From Pseudodesulfovibrio sp. zrk46 (GTDB lineage Bacteria; Desulfobacterota; Desulfovibrionia; Desulfovibrionales; Desulfovibrionaceae): 64,000 bases of DNA. Location of the stretch: the NCBI RefSeq assembly GCF_012516435.1, contig NZ_CP051216.1:186001-250000 (forward strand), read 5' to 3'. The notes beneath the pieces were generated by a model. It saw nothing but the letters and a program-made list of their open reading frames with translations. It was not told where the DNA came from and made no database searches. Below, piece after piece: positions 56,713 through 64,000 of this stretch; the stretch's first letter is position 1, and each line of letters opens with the position of its first letter. A program made the position numbers and the translations under genes.

Positions 56713-59700
56713 ATGGCTCAGCTTGGCCCCCACATTTCTATATCTGACGAACAATTGATCACCCGCGCCCTTGGCGTGGTTGACATGGAACAATACAAGG
56801 ACTGGCCGGATGGCGTAAAAAAACTCGCCTCTAACCTGGCCGCCGAACTGTTTCTGGTGCGCTACAATCCGTTCATCGACCCTGAACTGGTTCGCACCTC
56901 GGTGGAACGCCGACTCAACATGTCCAAGCCGTTGCTGGACATGGAGTTTGCCAAAACCCTGACCAACGGCATCGAACTGTTCTGGGAACGCTTCGACGCT
57001 GAACAGGAACTGCGCGCCACCATCATCGAGCGTCTCAAGGCCTTCATGCCCGAAGACGGCATCGGCGATCAGCCCAACTGCCGCATTGAGACCGCAACCG
57101 ACGCAACCGACCTGCGCATGGAACTGCCCATGCTCGTGCTCTTCCCCGAAACCGAGGACCAGATTCGCGGCATCGTGAAGCTGGCTAACGAGCTCGACTT
57201 CGGCGTCATCCCCCGCGGCGGCGGCACCGGTGCAACCGGCGGCGCCATCCCGGCAAAGCAGCGCACCGTGATTCTGTCCCTGTCCCGCTTCAAGAAGATC
57301 ATCGACATCAACAAGCAGGACAGCACCCTCACGGTCCAGTCCGGCGTCATCACCCTGGACGCCATCAAGGCCGCTGCCAAGAAAGACCTGCTCTTCACCG
57401 TGGACCCGGCCTCCAAGGCTGGCTCTTCGCTGGGCGGTAACATTTCCGAAAACGCAGGTGGCCCATTCGCATTCGAATACGGCACCACCATCGACAACAT
57501 CCTGAGCTACCGCATGGTCACCCCCACCGGGGACCTGATCACCGTGACTCGCGTCGACCACCCGCGCCACAAGATTTACGAGACCGACACCGCTGTCTTC
57601 GAGATCCGCAACGAGCACAGCCTGCTCATCGACACCGTCACCCTCAATGGGGACGAGATCCGCGGCAAGGACCTCGGCAAGGACGTCTCCAACAAATACC
57701 TGGGCGGCCTGCCCGGCGTTCAGAAAGAAGGCGTGGACGGCATCATCACCGAGTGCAGCTTCATCTGCTACCCCACGCTGAAGCACTCCCGCGTGCTCTG
57801 TCTCGAATTCTTCGGCCGCTCCATGATCAATGCCATGTACGTCATCAAGGACGTTGTCGGCCTGCGCGACAAGATCCGCGAAGAAGGCGACCTGGTTAAG
57901 ATTTCTGCGCTGGAGGAATTTGGTCCGAAATACGTACAGGCCATCGAGTACTCCACCAAGTCCGAGCAGTACGAGGGCGATCCCATTTCCGTGCTCATCC
58001 TCCAGCTCGACTCCGACGACATGGACGCGCTGGACGCTGCCAGCCAGACTATCGTGGCACTGGCCCAGCCCTACGACGGTGTGGATATCTTCACTGCCCG
58101 CGACGAGAAGGAAGCCGAGCTCTTCTGGGAGGACCGCCACAAGCTGTCCGCCATCTCCAAGCGCACCTCCGGCTTCAAGATCAACGAGGACGTCGTCATC
58201 CCCATGAACGTCATCCCGGATTTCTCCGACTTCCTCGAAGACCTGAACCTCATCTATCTGGCCAAGATCTACCGCGACACCCTGCTCAAGGTTCGCGCGC
58301 TGGAGCCGGTCAACGACGAGGACGAGGATATCAAGGAAGGCCTTTCCCGGGTAGACGATATCCTGTCCGGCAAGATCACTTCCAAGGATTTCTCGGACGT
58401 TGAGCAGGAGGCCCAGTGCCGTTTCCTGTTCGTGAAACTGCGCGACACCTATCCGAAGCTCGACCGCGAGATCAACGCCATGTGGCACGAGATGCAGGCC
58501 AAACGCATTGTCATCGCCAACCACATGCACGCTGGTGACGGCAACTGCCACGTCAACCTGCCGGTCAACTCCAACGACCCTGAAATGCTTGCCTCGGCCC
58601 ACCACGCCGCGGAAGAAGTCATGAGCTGGGTGCTGGAGCACGGCGGTCAGGTTTCCGGCGAGCACGGCATCGGTATCACCAAGATCGCGTTCCTGGACGA
58701 GAAGAAGATCGAGGCTCTTGTCGAATACAAGAAGGATGTAGACCCCAAGAACGTCATCAACCCCGGCAAGCTCACCCAGCGCGAGCTGCCGAGCCAGCCG
58801 TTCACCTTCTCCTTCAACCGTCTCATCAAGGACCTCGACGAAACCCAGCTGAAGGACAAGGAAGCGCTCATGTCGCTTCTGAAGAACATCCAGACCTGCA
58901 CCCGCTGCGGCAAGTGCAAACAGGTCTGCCCGATGTACTTCCCGTCCCAGCGCCTCATGTACCACCCGCGCAACAAGAACATCTCTCTTGGCGCGCTCAT
59001 CGAAGGCATTTACTACTCACAGATTCAGACCGGTGAGCCCGCACCCGAGCTCATGGGCGAGCTGCGCGACCTCATGGATCACTGCACCGCCTGCGGCAAG
59101 TGTCAGGCTGTCTGCCCCGTGAAGATCGACTCTGCCGGAGCCGCACTCTCCATGCGTTCCTTCCTTGATTCCAAGGGCAAGTCAGGTCATCCGCTCAAGC
59201 AGATCATCCTGAAGAATCTGGCCAAGAACCCGGCTGGCAGCGTACCTGTAACGGCCAAGCTGCTCTCCATCGGCCAGTCCGTACAGGACAAGACCCTCGG
59301 CATGATGCCCGCCAAGTGGCTGTCCCGAATTGATTCGCCCATGTTCAAGCACCGCAGCCCCAGTGTGGATTTCCGGAACCTGTCCGAATCCCTGCAACTG
59401 GAAAGCGGCTCCATCTTCAAGAACCCCCGCGCGGCTCGCGACGAAACCGTGCTCTACTTCCCCGGCTGCGGCGGCTCCCTGTTCTCCCGCTCCATCGGCA
59501 TGGCATCGGTATACCTGCTGCTCAAGTCCGGCGTGAACGTGGTTCTGCCCGACCATCACATGTGTTGCGGCTACCCGCTCCTGGCCTCTGGCTGTGAAGA
59601 AGCATACAAGACCAACCGCCACCGCAACGTGCAGGAGTTCCTGGACCTGCTGGTCAAGACCGGTAAGGCTGGCCTCAAGGCCACCACGCTGCTGACCGCC

Positions 59701-60237
59701 TGTGGCACCTGCCGTGAGTCCATGGAGACCTATGACTTCTCCGGCGAACTGGTTGATCCCCTCGAGCATAAGGATGTGGTCCAGTTCCTCATGGAACGCT
59801 TCCCGGCCATCCGCGCTGCCGAGCCGGTTGTCTACCACTCCGCCTGTCACGCCGAATGGGTCGACGCACCCAAGGCCAAGGCTGCCGAGATGTACCGCTC
59901 CGCACTGCAGGAGATCACCCACACCGATGTGGAACTCTCCCCCGGCTGCTGCGGCGAATCCGGTCTGGGCGCGTTCACCACGCCTGACATCTACAACCGC
60001 CTCCGGGCCCGCAAGCAGGATCAGCTCCGTGCCGATCTCGAGCATGATCCGACCCGCCCTGTCGTGGTCGGCTGCCCGTCCTGCAAGGTCGGCATCAAGC
60101 GGTCCATGCTCCAGATGAAGCGCTCCAACCGCGTCATCCACACCACCGAATACCTCGCCGAGTGCGTGGGCGGTAAGAAGTGGAAGCGCGAACTCAAGCA
60201 ACTCCTCAAGGGCGTTGAACGCAAGGGACGCGCATAG
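56713..60237 (+). CDS. FAD/Fe-S 2-hydroxyacid (D-lactate) dehydrogenase, large fused type
   Basis: 1174 residues; GGAGAG precedes the ATG. Domains in order: N-terminal DUF3683-like region (about 1-135), FAD_binding_4 (about 140-290; PRGGGTGATGGAIP), FAD-oxidase C-terminal domain (about 360-690; HAGDGNCHVN and GEHGIGITK), two [4Fe-4S] sites (about 730-810; CTRCGKCKQVCP and CTACGKCQAVCP) and two CCG domains (about 915-1130; CCGYP, CHAEW, CCGESGLG, CPSC). It fuses what the lactate operon encodes as separate FAD and FeS subunits. In Desulfovibrio this family includes a D-lactate dehydrogenase outside the main operon; substrate assignment here is by that analogy. Monocistronic. Confidence 0.9.
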   Translation: MAQLGPHISISDEQLITRALGVVDMEQYKDWPDGVKKLASNLAAELFLVRYNPFIDPELVRTSVERRLNMSKPLLDMEFAKTLTNGIELFWERFDAEQELRATIIERLKAFMPEDGIGDQPNCRIETATDATDLRMELPMLVLFPETEDQIRGIVKLANELDFGVIPRGGGTGATGGAIPAKQRTVILSLSRFKKIIDINKQDSTLTVQSGVITLDAIKAAAKKDLLFTVDPASKAGSSLGGNISENAGGPFAFEYGTTIDNILSYRMVTPTGDLITVTRVDHPRHKIYETDTAVFEIRNEHSLLIDTVTLNGDEIRGKDLGKDVSNKYLGGLPGVQKEGVDGIITECSFICYPTLKHSRVLCLEFFGRSMINAMYVIKDVVGLRDKIREEGDLVKISALEEFGPKYVQAIEYSTKSEQYEGDPISVLILQLDSDDMDALDAASQTIVALAQPYDGVDIFTARDEKEAELFWEDRHKLSAISKRTSGFKINEDVVIPMNVIPDFSDFLEDLNLIYLAKIYRDTLLKVRALEPVNDEDEDIKEGLSRVDDILSGKITSKDFSDVEQEAQCRFLFVKLRDTYPKLDREINAMWHEMQAKRIVIANHMHAGDGNCHVNLPVNSNDPEMLASAHHAAEEVMSWVLEHGGQVSGEHGIGITKIAFLDEKKIEALVEYKKDVDPKNVINPGKLTQRELPSQPFTFSFNRLIKDLDETQLKDKEALMSLLKNIQTCTRCGKCKQVCPMYFPSQRLMYHPRNKNISLGALIEGIYYSQIQTGEPAPELMGELRDLMDHCTACGKCQAVCPVKIDSAGAALSMRSFLDSKGKSGHPLKQIILKNLAKNPAGSVPVTAKLLSIGQSVQDKTLGMMPAKWLSRIDSPMFKHRSPSVDFRNLSESLQLESGSIFKNPRAARDETVLYFPGCGGSLFSRSIGMASVYLLLKSGVNVVLPDHHMCCGYPLLASGCEEAYKTNRHRNVQEFLDLLVKTGKAGLKATTLLTACGTCRESMETYDFSGELVDPLEHKDVVQFLMERFPAIRAAEPVVYHSACHAEWVDAPKAKAAEMYRSALQEITHTDVELSPGCCGESGLGAFTTPDIYNRLRARKQDQLRADLEHDPTRPVVVGCPSCKVGIKRSMLQMKRSNRVIHTTEYLAECVGGKKWKRELKQLLKGVERKGRA

Positions 60238-60258
60238 TCCCCGCGTAATTTGAACAAC

Positions 60259-60290
60259 AAAAGCCCCCGACAATCGTCGGGGGCTTTTTT
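60259..60290 (+). terminator. Terminator after the FAD/FeS dehydrogenase gene
   Basis: Stem AAGCCCCCGAC / GTCGGGGGCTT with a 4-base loop and a run of six T. Confidence 0.9.
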
Positions 60291-60391
60291 ATCGGGAATA
60301 GAGATATCTTACGATTTTCTTTGTAAAATAAGGGGCTTTACCCCCTTGGCAGTATGCCCCCTCATCTGGCATGCTACATCGCGGAGAGAAC

Positions 60392-61219
60392 ATGGAAGAA
60401 GGCACCATAAAAAGACGAAAACCATGGCTTGCCGGGCTGCTGTCGTTCATGACAGGCGGTCTGGGGCAAGTTTACAATGGTGAACTGAAGAAAGGACTGC
60501 TGCTCTACGCAGTATTGACGGTCATGGGACTGATCGTCCACATGGTGTCCGATACCTTTGCAGGGCTGGTGGCCGGATTCACCGCCCTATTCGGATTCAG
60601 CCTGGCCGTGGCCATTGAAGCATATTTCACGGCGCGCAAGCGACAGGACTACCGCCTTACCCGAATGAACCAGGGGTGGGTCTACGCGCTGGTACTGCTG
60701 CTCAACTTCACTGTGGGCACGGCAGTCGAAGTGGTGTTCGCCAAGCGATTCAACAAGAATTTCAAGGTGCCCTCCGAATCCATGATACCGACGCTGGTGG
60801 TAGGCGATCATTTCATGGCCCAGATGCTGGATGATAACGCCATCATCAAGCGTGGCGAAGTGGTCGTATTTGATGATCCCAAGAGCGGCCGCCACTTCGT
60901 CAAACGAGTAGTCGGCCTGCCGGGCGAGACCCTCGAAATCCGCAACCACATGGTCTACATCAACGGCAAGGCTTTGGACGAACCGCACGCCGTGCATATC
61001 AGGGATGCATTAGAGCCTAATCAGGCCAACTTCGGGCCATATCACATGAAAGCGGAAGAATATTTCATGATGGGCGATAACCGAGAGCACTCCTACGACT
61101 CCCGCTGGATCGGAGCCATCAAACGCGACAAGATTCGCGGCCGCGCCAAGTACATTTATTTCCCCGGCAACATCGGCGGAGCTCACTGGTATGACAGACT
61201 GGGATCGACGATCCGCTAG
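60392..61219 (+). CDS. lepB: Signal peptidase I with extended N-terminal membrane domain
   Basis: 275 residues from the ATG at 60392 (GGAGAG upstream); an ATG at 60371 is less likely. Residues 10-115 form about three to four hydrophobic helices and begin LAGLLSFMTGGLGQVYNGELKKG, a pattern like TM2/DUF5683 proteins, longer than the usual one or two LepB anchors. The catalytic domain has the Ser of VPSESMIPTL (about 129) and the Lys of FVKRVVGLPGE (about 175), with MGDNREHSYDSR as the last conserved box. It removes signal peptides at the periplasmic face of the membrane. Its stop overlaps the stop of the convergent secreted Ppx-like gene by four bases. Confidence 0.93.
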   Translation: MEEGTIKRRKPWLAGLLSFMTGGLGQVYNGELKKGLLLYAVLTVMGLIVHMVSDTFAGLVAGFTALFGFSLAVAIEAYFTARKRQDYRLTRMNQGWVYALVLLLNFTVGTAVEVVFAKRFNKNFKVPSESMIPTLVVGDHFMAQMLDDNAIIKRGEVVVFDDPKSGRHFVKRVVGLPGETLEIRNHMVYINGKALDEPHAVHIRDALEPNQANFGPYHMKAEEYFMMGDNREHSYDSRWIGAIKRDKIRGRAKYIYFPGNIGGAHWYDRLGSTIR

Positions 61220-62244
61220 TTCCAGAACTCTCTGATAACAAGCAGCCCTTCGGTCAGATCGACCTCCAGCGGCGTGACCGTATCGATGTCCAGGGCTTCC
61301 ATATAGCCGAGAACAAGGATGAGATTGGTCAGCCGTGTCGCGGCGTACTCCGACTCAAATGCCGCGTCAGGCTTGCCTGTCCATCGCGCAATAGCCCCTC
61401 TCACATCATCGCGGGTATAGGTCGCACTCCGCTCTCCGACAAGCTCGGGAACAGTGTAGTAATGCACGCCGCCGATGCCGTAGATGAGCAGCTCACCATG
61501 CAATACGCGGTCGGCAATGGTCGGCAGGATATTTCGCTTGGCGTATGACCGGACGTAGCTCAGGGCCTGCTGGACCTGTTCATTGGTCATGGGATTGGGA
61601 GACGAAACAGTATTGACGTCCTTCCCCTGAATATCTGAAAGGACCACATTCTTGAATGACACGGACGCCAGATTATCCATGTAGAAGGCCAGCTTGCCCT
61701 CGCGATTACGGGCGACCATCTGCTGGCTCGCGCCGCCGATATCCCAAACCAAGAGATTGCGAGCGGGGACGCCCCTGACCTGACGGGCAGAATGGTAGCT
61801 GATGACGGCAGTCTCCTGCTTGGAAAGAATATGCGCGTTGATGCCGAGCTCGGACTTGATGGTGGCGAAGTAGGCCTTGCCATTACGCGCCTCGCCAAAG
61901 GAGGCTCCCCCCACGGCTGCAAACCGGGTAGCCTTCAGGCCCAGCGCCTTGCTCTTGATCTCTTCTAGGGCTGTCATGCCCTTGTCCATGATATCACGGC
62001 TGAAATTACCGTCATAGGAACGGGCCATGTCTTCGGCAAAGTCCACCTTGCGGAAGAACTCATCCACAATATCGACGAGCTCGCCGGTCTCGATATTCAC
62101 GTCCGCCACGGTGCATTTGATAACGGCAGAGCCGATATCAAAGGCGGCACGGCGTTCCACCAGCGCATCATCAGCACTGGCAATGGTGCTGAAAAGAAAG
62201 CCGAGCAGGCAAGCGACAACTAAGGCGAAACGCGACGTAGGCAT
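61216..62244 (-). CDS. Predicted secreted Ppx/GppA-family protein
   Basis: 342 residues from the ATG at 62244 (GGAGGG upstream). The first 24 residues (MPTSRFALVVACLLGFLFSTIA) look like a cleavable signal peptide ending SA-DD. The remainder has the actin-like two-domain fold of exopolyphosphatase/GppA: FDIGSAVIKCTVAD for phosphate 1 (usually DIGSNSxxL) and VWDIGGASQQM for phosphate 2 (usually DIGGGSxEL). The catalytic Glu region is present as KQETAVISYHSAR. Export would place it away from ATP, suggesting polyphosphate or another substrate, or a non-enzymatic role. It is 68 bases downstream of mltG and probably cotranscribed with mltG and ruvX. Confidence 0.75.
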   Translation of the reverse strand: MPTSRFALVVACLLGFLFSTIASADDALVERRAAFDIGSAVIKCTVADVNIETGELVDIVDEFFRKVDFAEDMARSYDGNFSRDIMDKGMTALEEIKSKALGLKATRFAAVGGASFGEARNGKAYFATIKSELGINAHILSKQETAVISYHSARQVRGVPARNLLVWDIGGASQQMVARNREGKLAFYMDNLASVSFKNVVLSDIQGKDVNTVSSPNPMTNEQVQQALSYVRSYAKRNILPTIADRVLHGELLIYGIGGVHYYTVPELVGERSATYTRDDVRGAIARWTGKPDAAFESEYAATRLTNLILVLGYMEALDIDTVTPLEVDLTEGLLVIREFWN

Positions 62245-62312
62245 ATCCCTCCCCAATAGGTATGTTCCCCATTTTTACCGAAAAACGGGAATTGTCGCAA
62301 ACTGGCGACCGA

Positions 62313-63377
62313 TTACTGTTTAGTGGAACGGTAGGTCTTCTTGTTGCGACGTAGCTGATACTTGTGCACCGCGTTATTGTGCTCGGAGAGCGTCTTGCTG
62401 AAATAGTGAGAGCCGTCACCCTTGGCCACAAAGTAGAGGAACTTGTGATCCTCGGGGAAAACAGCTGCCATCAGGGCATCCAGACCGGGGGAACAGATGG
62501 GGCCCGGAGGCAGCCCGGCATGGGTGTACGTATTGTACGGGTTGGACTTGTCCAGCAGATGTTTCTTGCGGATATTGCCGTCAAAGGCAGGGCCAAGACC
62601 ATAAATGATGGTGGGGTCGGCCTGGATGAGCATGCGACGCTTGAGGCGGTTGTGAAACACGCCCGCGATGCGCTTGCGCTCACTGGTGTCCCCGGTCTCC
62701 TTTTCCACGAGGGAGGCGAGGACAACGTACTTGTTCAGCTCTTTCCACTCAGGCAGACCGTCAGGCCACACCTTGGCCGCGTTCTTGAAGAACTCCTTGA
62801 TCATGGTCTCTACCATGTACTCGGACTGGTCGCCCCGAGGCGGAGTGAGCATGTAGGTTTCAGGGAACAGATAGCCTTCAGCGTCCTTGGCCTGAATGCC
62901 GTACTTGGCAAGCAATTCGGGATCAGCCACGGCCTTGGCAAAGACTTCGCGAGTGCCGAGCCCTGCTTCCTGAATCTTGTCGGCGGTCTGCCACCATGTC
63001 AGGCCTTCGCGTACCGCCACCTTCTTCATGATACCGGCCGAGGTGGTGAGCTCATGCAGCACCTTGCCCGGAATCCACCCCGTATTGAGCATGAATTCAC
63101 CGGCGCGGATGGACGACGTCTTGCCAGATGCCTGCGCCAGCTTCAGGAAGCGGCGGGAGTCTGTGATGAGACCGGCAGTCTTGAGATTCTTGGCGATGGT
63201 GGTGAAGATCTGCCCCGGCTCCACACGGAACACGAGATCGCGCCCGGGCTTTTCCGGCGGAACGGTCAGGAACTGTTCTTCCTGCCATGCCTTGTGCCAA
63301 TGGTAGCCGCCCACACCGAGACCGGCGAGGGCAACGAGAACGACGAGAGATATAATTATTGTTCGCTTTCCAGCCAT
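62313..63377 (-). CDS. mltG: Endolytic peptidoglycan transglycosylase MltG (YceG family)
   Basis: 354 residues with one N-terminal membrane helix (about 6-27) and the YceG domain: KVAVREGLTWWQTADKI, DAEGYLFPETY, LASLVEKETGDTSERKRIAGVFHNRL with the catalytic Glu (EKE), and the late YNTYTHAGLPPGPICSPG. MltG cuts nascent glycan and sets chain length, acting on the periplasmic side of the inner membrane. Its start codon overlaps the 3' end of ruvX by 22 bases, so translation is probably coupled. Confidence 0.95.
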   Translation of the reverse strand: MAGKRTIIISLVVLVALAGLGVGGYHWHKAWQEEQFLTVPPEKPGRDLVFRVEPGQIFTTIAKNLKTAGLITDSRRFLKLAQASGKTSSIRAGEFMLNTGWIPGKVLHELTTSAGIMKKVAVREGLTWWQTADKIQEAGLGTREVFAKAVADPELLAKYGIQAKDAEGYLFPETYMLTPPRGDQSEYMVETMIKEFFKNAAKVWPDGLPEWKELNKYVVLASLVEKETGDTSERKRIAGVFHNRLKRRMLIQADPTIIYGLGPAFDGNIRKKHLLDKSNPYNTYTHAGLPPGPICSPGLDALMAAVFPEDHKFLYFVAKGDGSHYFSKTLSEHNNAVHKYQLRRNKKTYRSTKQ

Positions 63378-63766
63378 GAGCGCAGAATGATGACGGCGGC
63401 CTGACTGTCCAGGGCCATCTTTCGTTTCTTGCCGCGCAGGCCCGCGGCGTTGAGTTCTTCTTCGGCCTGAGCCGAGGAAAGCCGCTCATCCATGAGATGA
63501 ATGGGCTTGTCCGTGCGGCGTTCCAGGCTTTCGGCAAAATTCCGCGCCTGGCGCGTGGTCAGGGTGTCGTCGCCGTCCAGGGCGAGAGGCAGGCCGACCA
63601 CGATGGCATCGACCGACTCCTTTACAATGATATCGAGGAGTTCGTCAAAGAGGGCGTTCCGTGTAGTCCGCTCAATGGTTTTAAAGGGCGACACCAGCGT
63701 ACCGGTGGGATCGGAAAGAGCCAGTCCCACCCGCTTGAGGCCAAAATCGATGCCGAGAACGCGCAT
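63356..63766 (-). CDS. ruvX: Putative Holliday junction resolvase / pre-16S rRNA nuclease RuvX (YqgF)
   Basis: 136 residues, normal size. RNase H-like fold with GIDFGLKRVGLALSD at the start, VVGLPLALDGDD in the middle and MDERLSSAQAEEELNAAG with conserved Asp/Glu residues near 95, then DSQAAVIILRSWLE. YqgF family proteins trim 16S rRNA precursors; junction-resolving activity has also been reported. AGGAGA lies 10 bases upstream of the ATG. First visible gene of a ruvX-mltG-ppx-like operon, 100 bases after a histidine kinase gene. Confidence 0.95.
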   Translation of the reverse strand: MRVLGIDFGLKRVGLALSDPTGTLVSPFKTIERTTRNALFDELLDIIVKESVDAIVVGLPLALDGDDTLTTRQARNFAESLERRTDKPIHLMDERLSSAQAEEELNAAGLRGKKRKMALDSQAAVIILRSWLESEQ

Positions 63767-63866
63767 TGTCAGTGTTTCTCCTGAGAATATGGCAACGGCA
63801 ACTGCGCCCCATATCTTCTTTTCATATTAGGGAAGTAGTGAATGAAGCATGGGAGAGCGGTCAGGG

Positions 63867-64000
63867 TCAACCGAAATTCCGCATCCTCATGGGGCGCACA
63901 GGCACTGCGATGCGAACCAGCCCACCCCCGTCTTCGGTGCGGTCAACGGTAATAGTGCCATTGTGTTCTACAACTATTCGCTTGGCGCGGGTCAGCCCCA
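63867..64000 (-). CDS. C-terminal end of a sensor histidine kinase (runs off the right edge)
   Basis: The minus strand is open from the edge to a TGA at 63867-63869. The 43 residues seen include GLTRAKRIVVEHNGTITVD, the end of the HATPase_c domain just after the G2 box (xxRxIVxxHxGxIxV), then GGGLVRIAVPV and a short basic tail. This is the standard C-terminus of a sensor kinase. Nothing can be said of its sensor part. It could be cotranscribed with ruvX downstream. Confidence 0.8.
   Translation of the reverse strand, partial: GLTRAKRIVVEHNGTITVDRTEDGGGLVRIAVPVRPMRMRNFG

Noticed and set aside
56686-58965. 759-residue open frame opposite the FAD/FeS dehydrogenase
   Set aside because: Antisense shadow of a gene with clear FAD and FeS motifs.

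Overview
The window looks like a chromosomal segment of a sulfate-reducing Desulfovibrionaceae bacterium, closest in feel to Desulfovibrio/Pseudodesulfovibrio. The main evidence is a complete lactate-to-acetate operon in the gene order known from Desulfovibrio vulgaris (por, lactate permease, FAD and FeS D-lactate dehydrogenase subunits, pta, ackA, LutC-type, LutB/LutA-type). A two-component system with a sigma-54 activator lies beside it. Supporting evidence is a second giant FAD/FeS 2-hydroxyacid dehydrogenase, a thiosulfate/polysulfide-reductase-like molybdoenzyme, hypF, and many chemoreceptors and orphan periplasmic binding proteins. I see no phage, insertion sequence, rRNA or CRISPR array.

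Layout. 1-2010: 3' part of a molybdopterin oxidoreductase. 2151-5930: two orphan family-3 solute-binding proteins around a soluble receiver/histidine-kinase protein, then a small Cys-rich protein and a Dabb-domain protein. 6064-7644: PAS chemoreceptor. 7889-22412: lactate operon, all on the minus strand, read from por to lutBA. It has a sigma-54 promoter (22508-22523), upstream palindromes, and hairpins in its longer internal gaps. 22932-27592: HU protein, then the LurR-type activator and its hybrid sensor kinase. 27802-32429: glycine-zipper lipoprotein, HBM-type chemoreceptor, RlpA, solute-binding protein. 32500-39115: aspartate ammonia-lyase plus amino-acid permease, TypA, another solute-binding protein, a DMT exporter. 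39241-41433: Cys-rich ferredoxin-like protein and a membrane SGNH hydrolase whose start codon lies inside a perfect hairpin.

41547-45259: a tRNA-Met(CAU) whose last 17 bases (plus one) are repeated 3.6 kb downstream. Between the two copies lies one AT-richer gene encoding three fused solute-binding domains, a membrane helix and a class III adenylate cyclase. It looks like a tRNA-targeted mini-island without an integrase, and it is the most unusual object in the window.

45316-51459: cold-shock protein, ModF-like double ABC ATPase, DUF362 protein, hypF, RsiV-like periplasmic protein and a 52-residue Pmp3-type membrane peptide. 51534-56196: a chemoreceptor with three HBM-like motifs, then serA and a class V aminotransferase (serine synthesis). 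56713-60237: 1174-residue FAD/FeS dehydrogenase. 60392-63766: lepB, a predicted secreted Ppx/GppA-fold protein, mltG and ruvX. 63867-64000: C-terminus of a histidine kinase running off the right edge.

How it fits together. LldP imports lactate; D- and L-lactate dehydrogenases of the operon oxidise it to pyruvate; PFOR makes acetyl-CoA and reduced ferredoxin; Pta and AckA conserve ATP. The neighbouring kinase/activator pair and the sigma-54 promoter give a direct control circuit. Start sites were chosen by Shine-Dalgarno spacing; domain limits are estimates by eye, and no database search was run.
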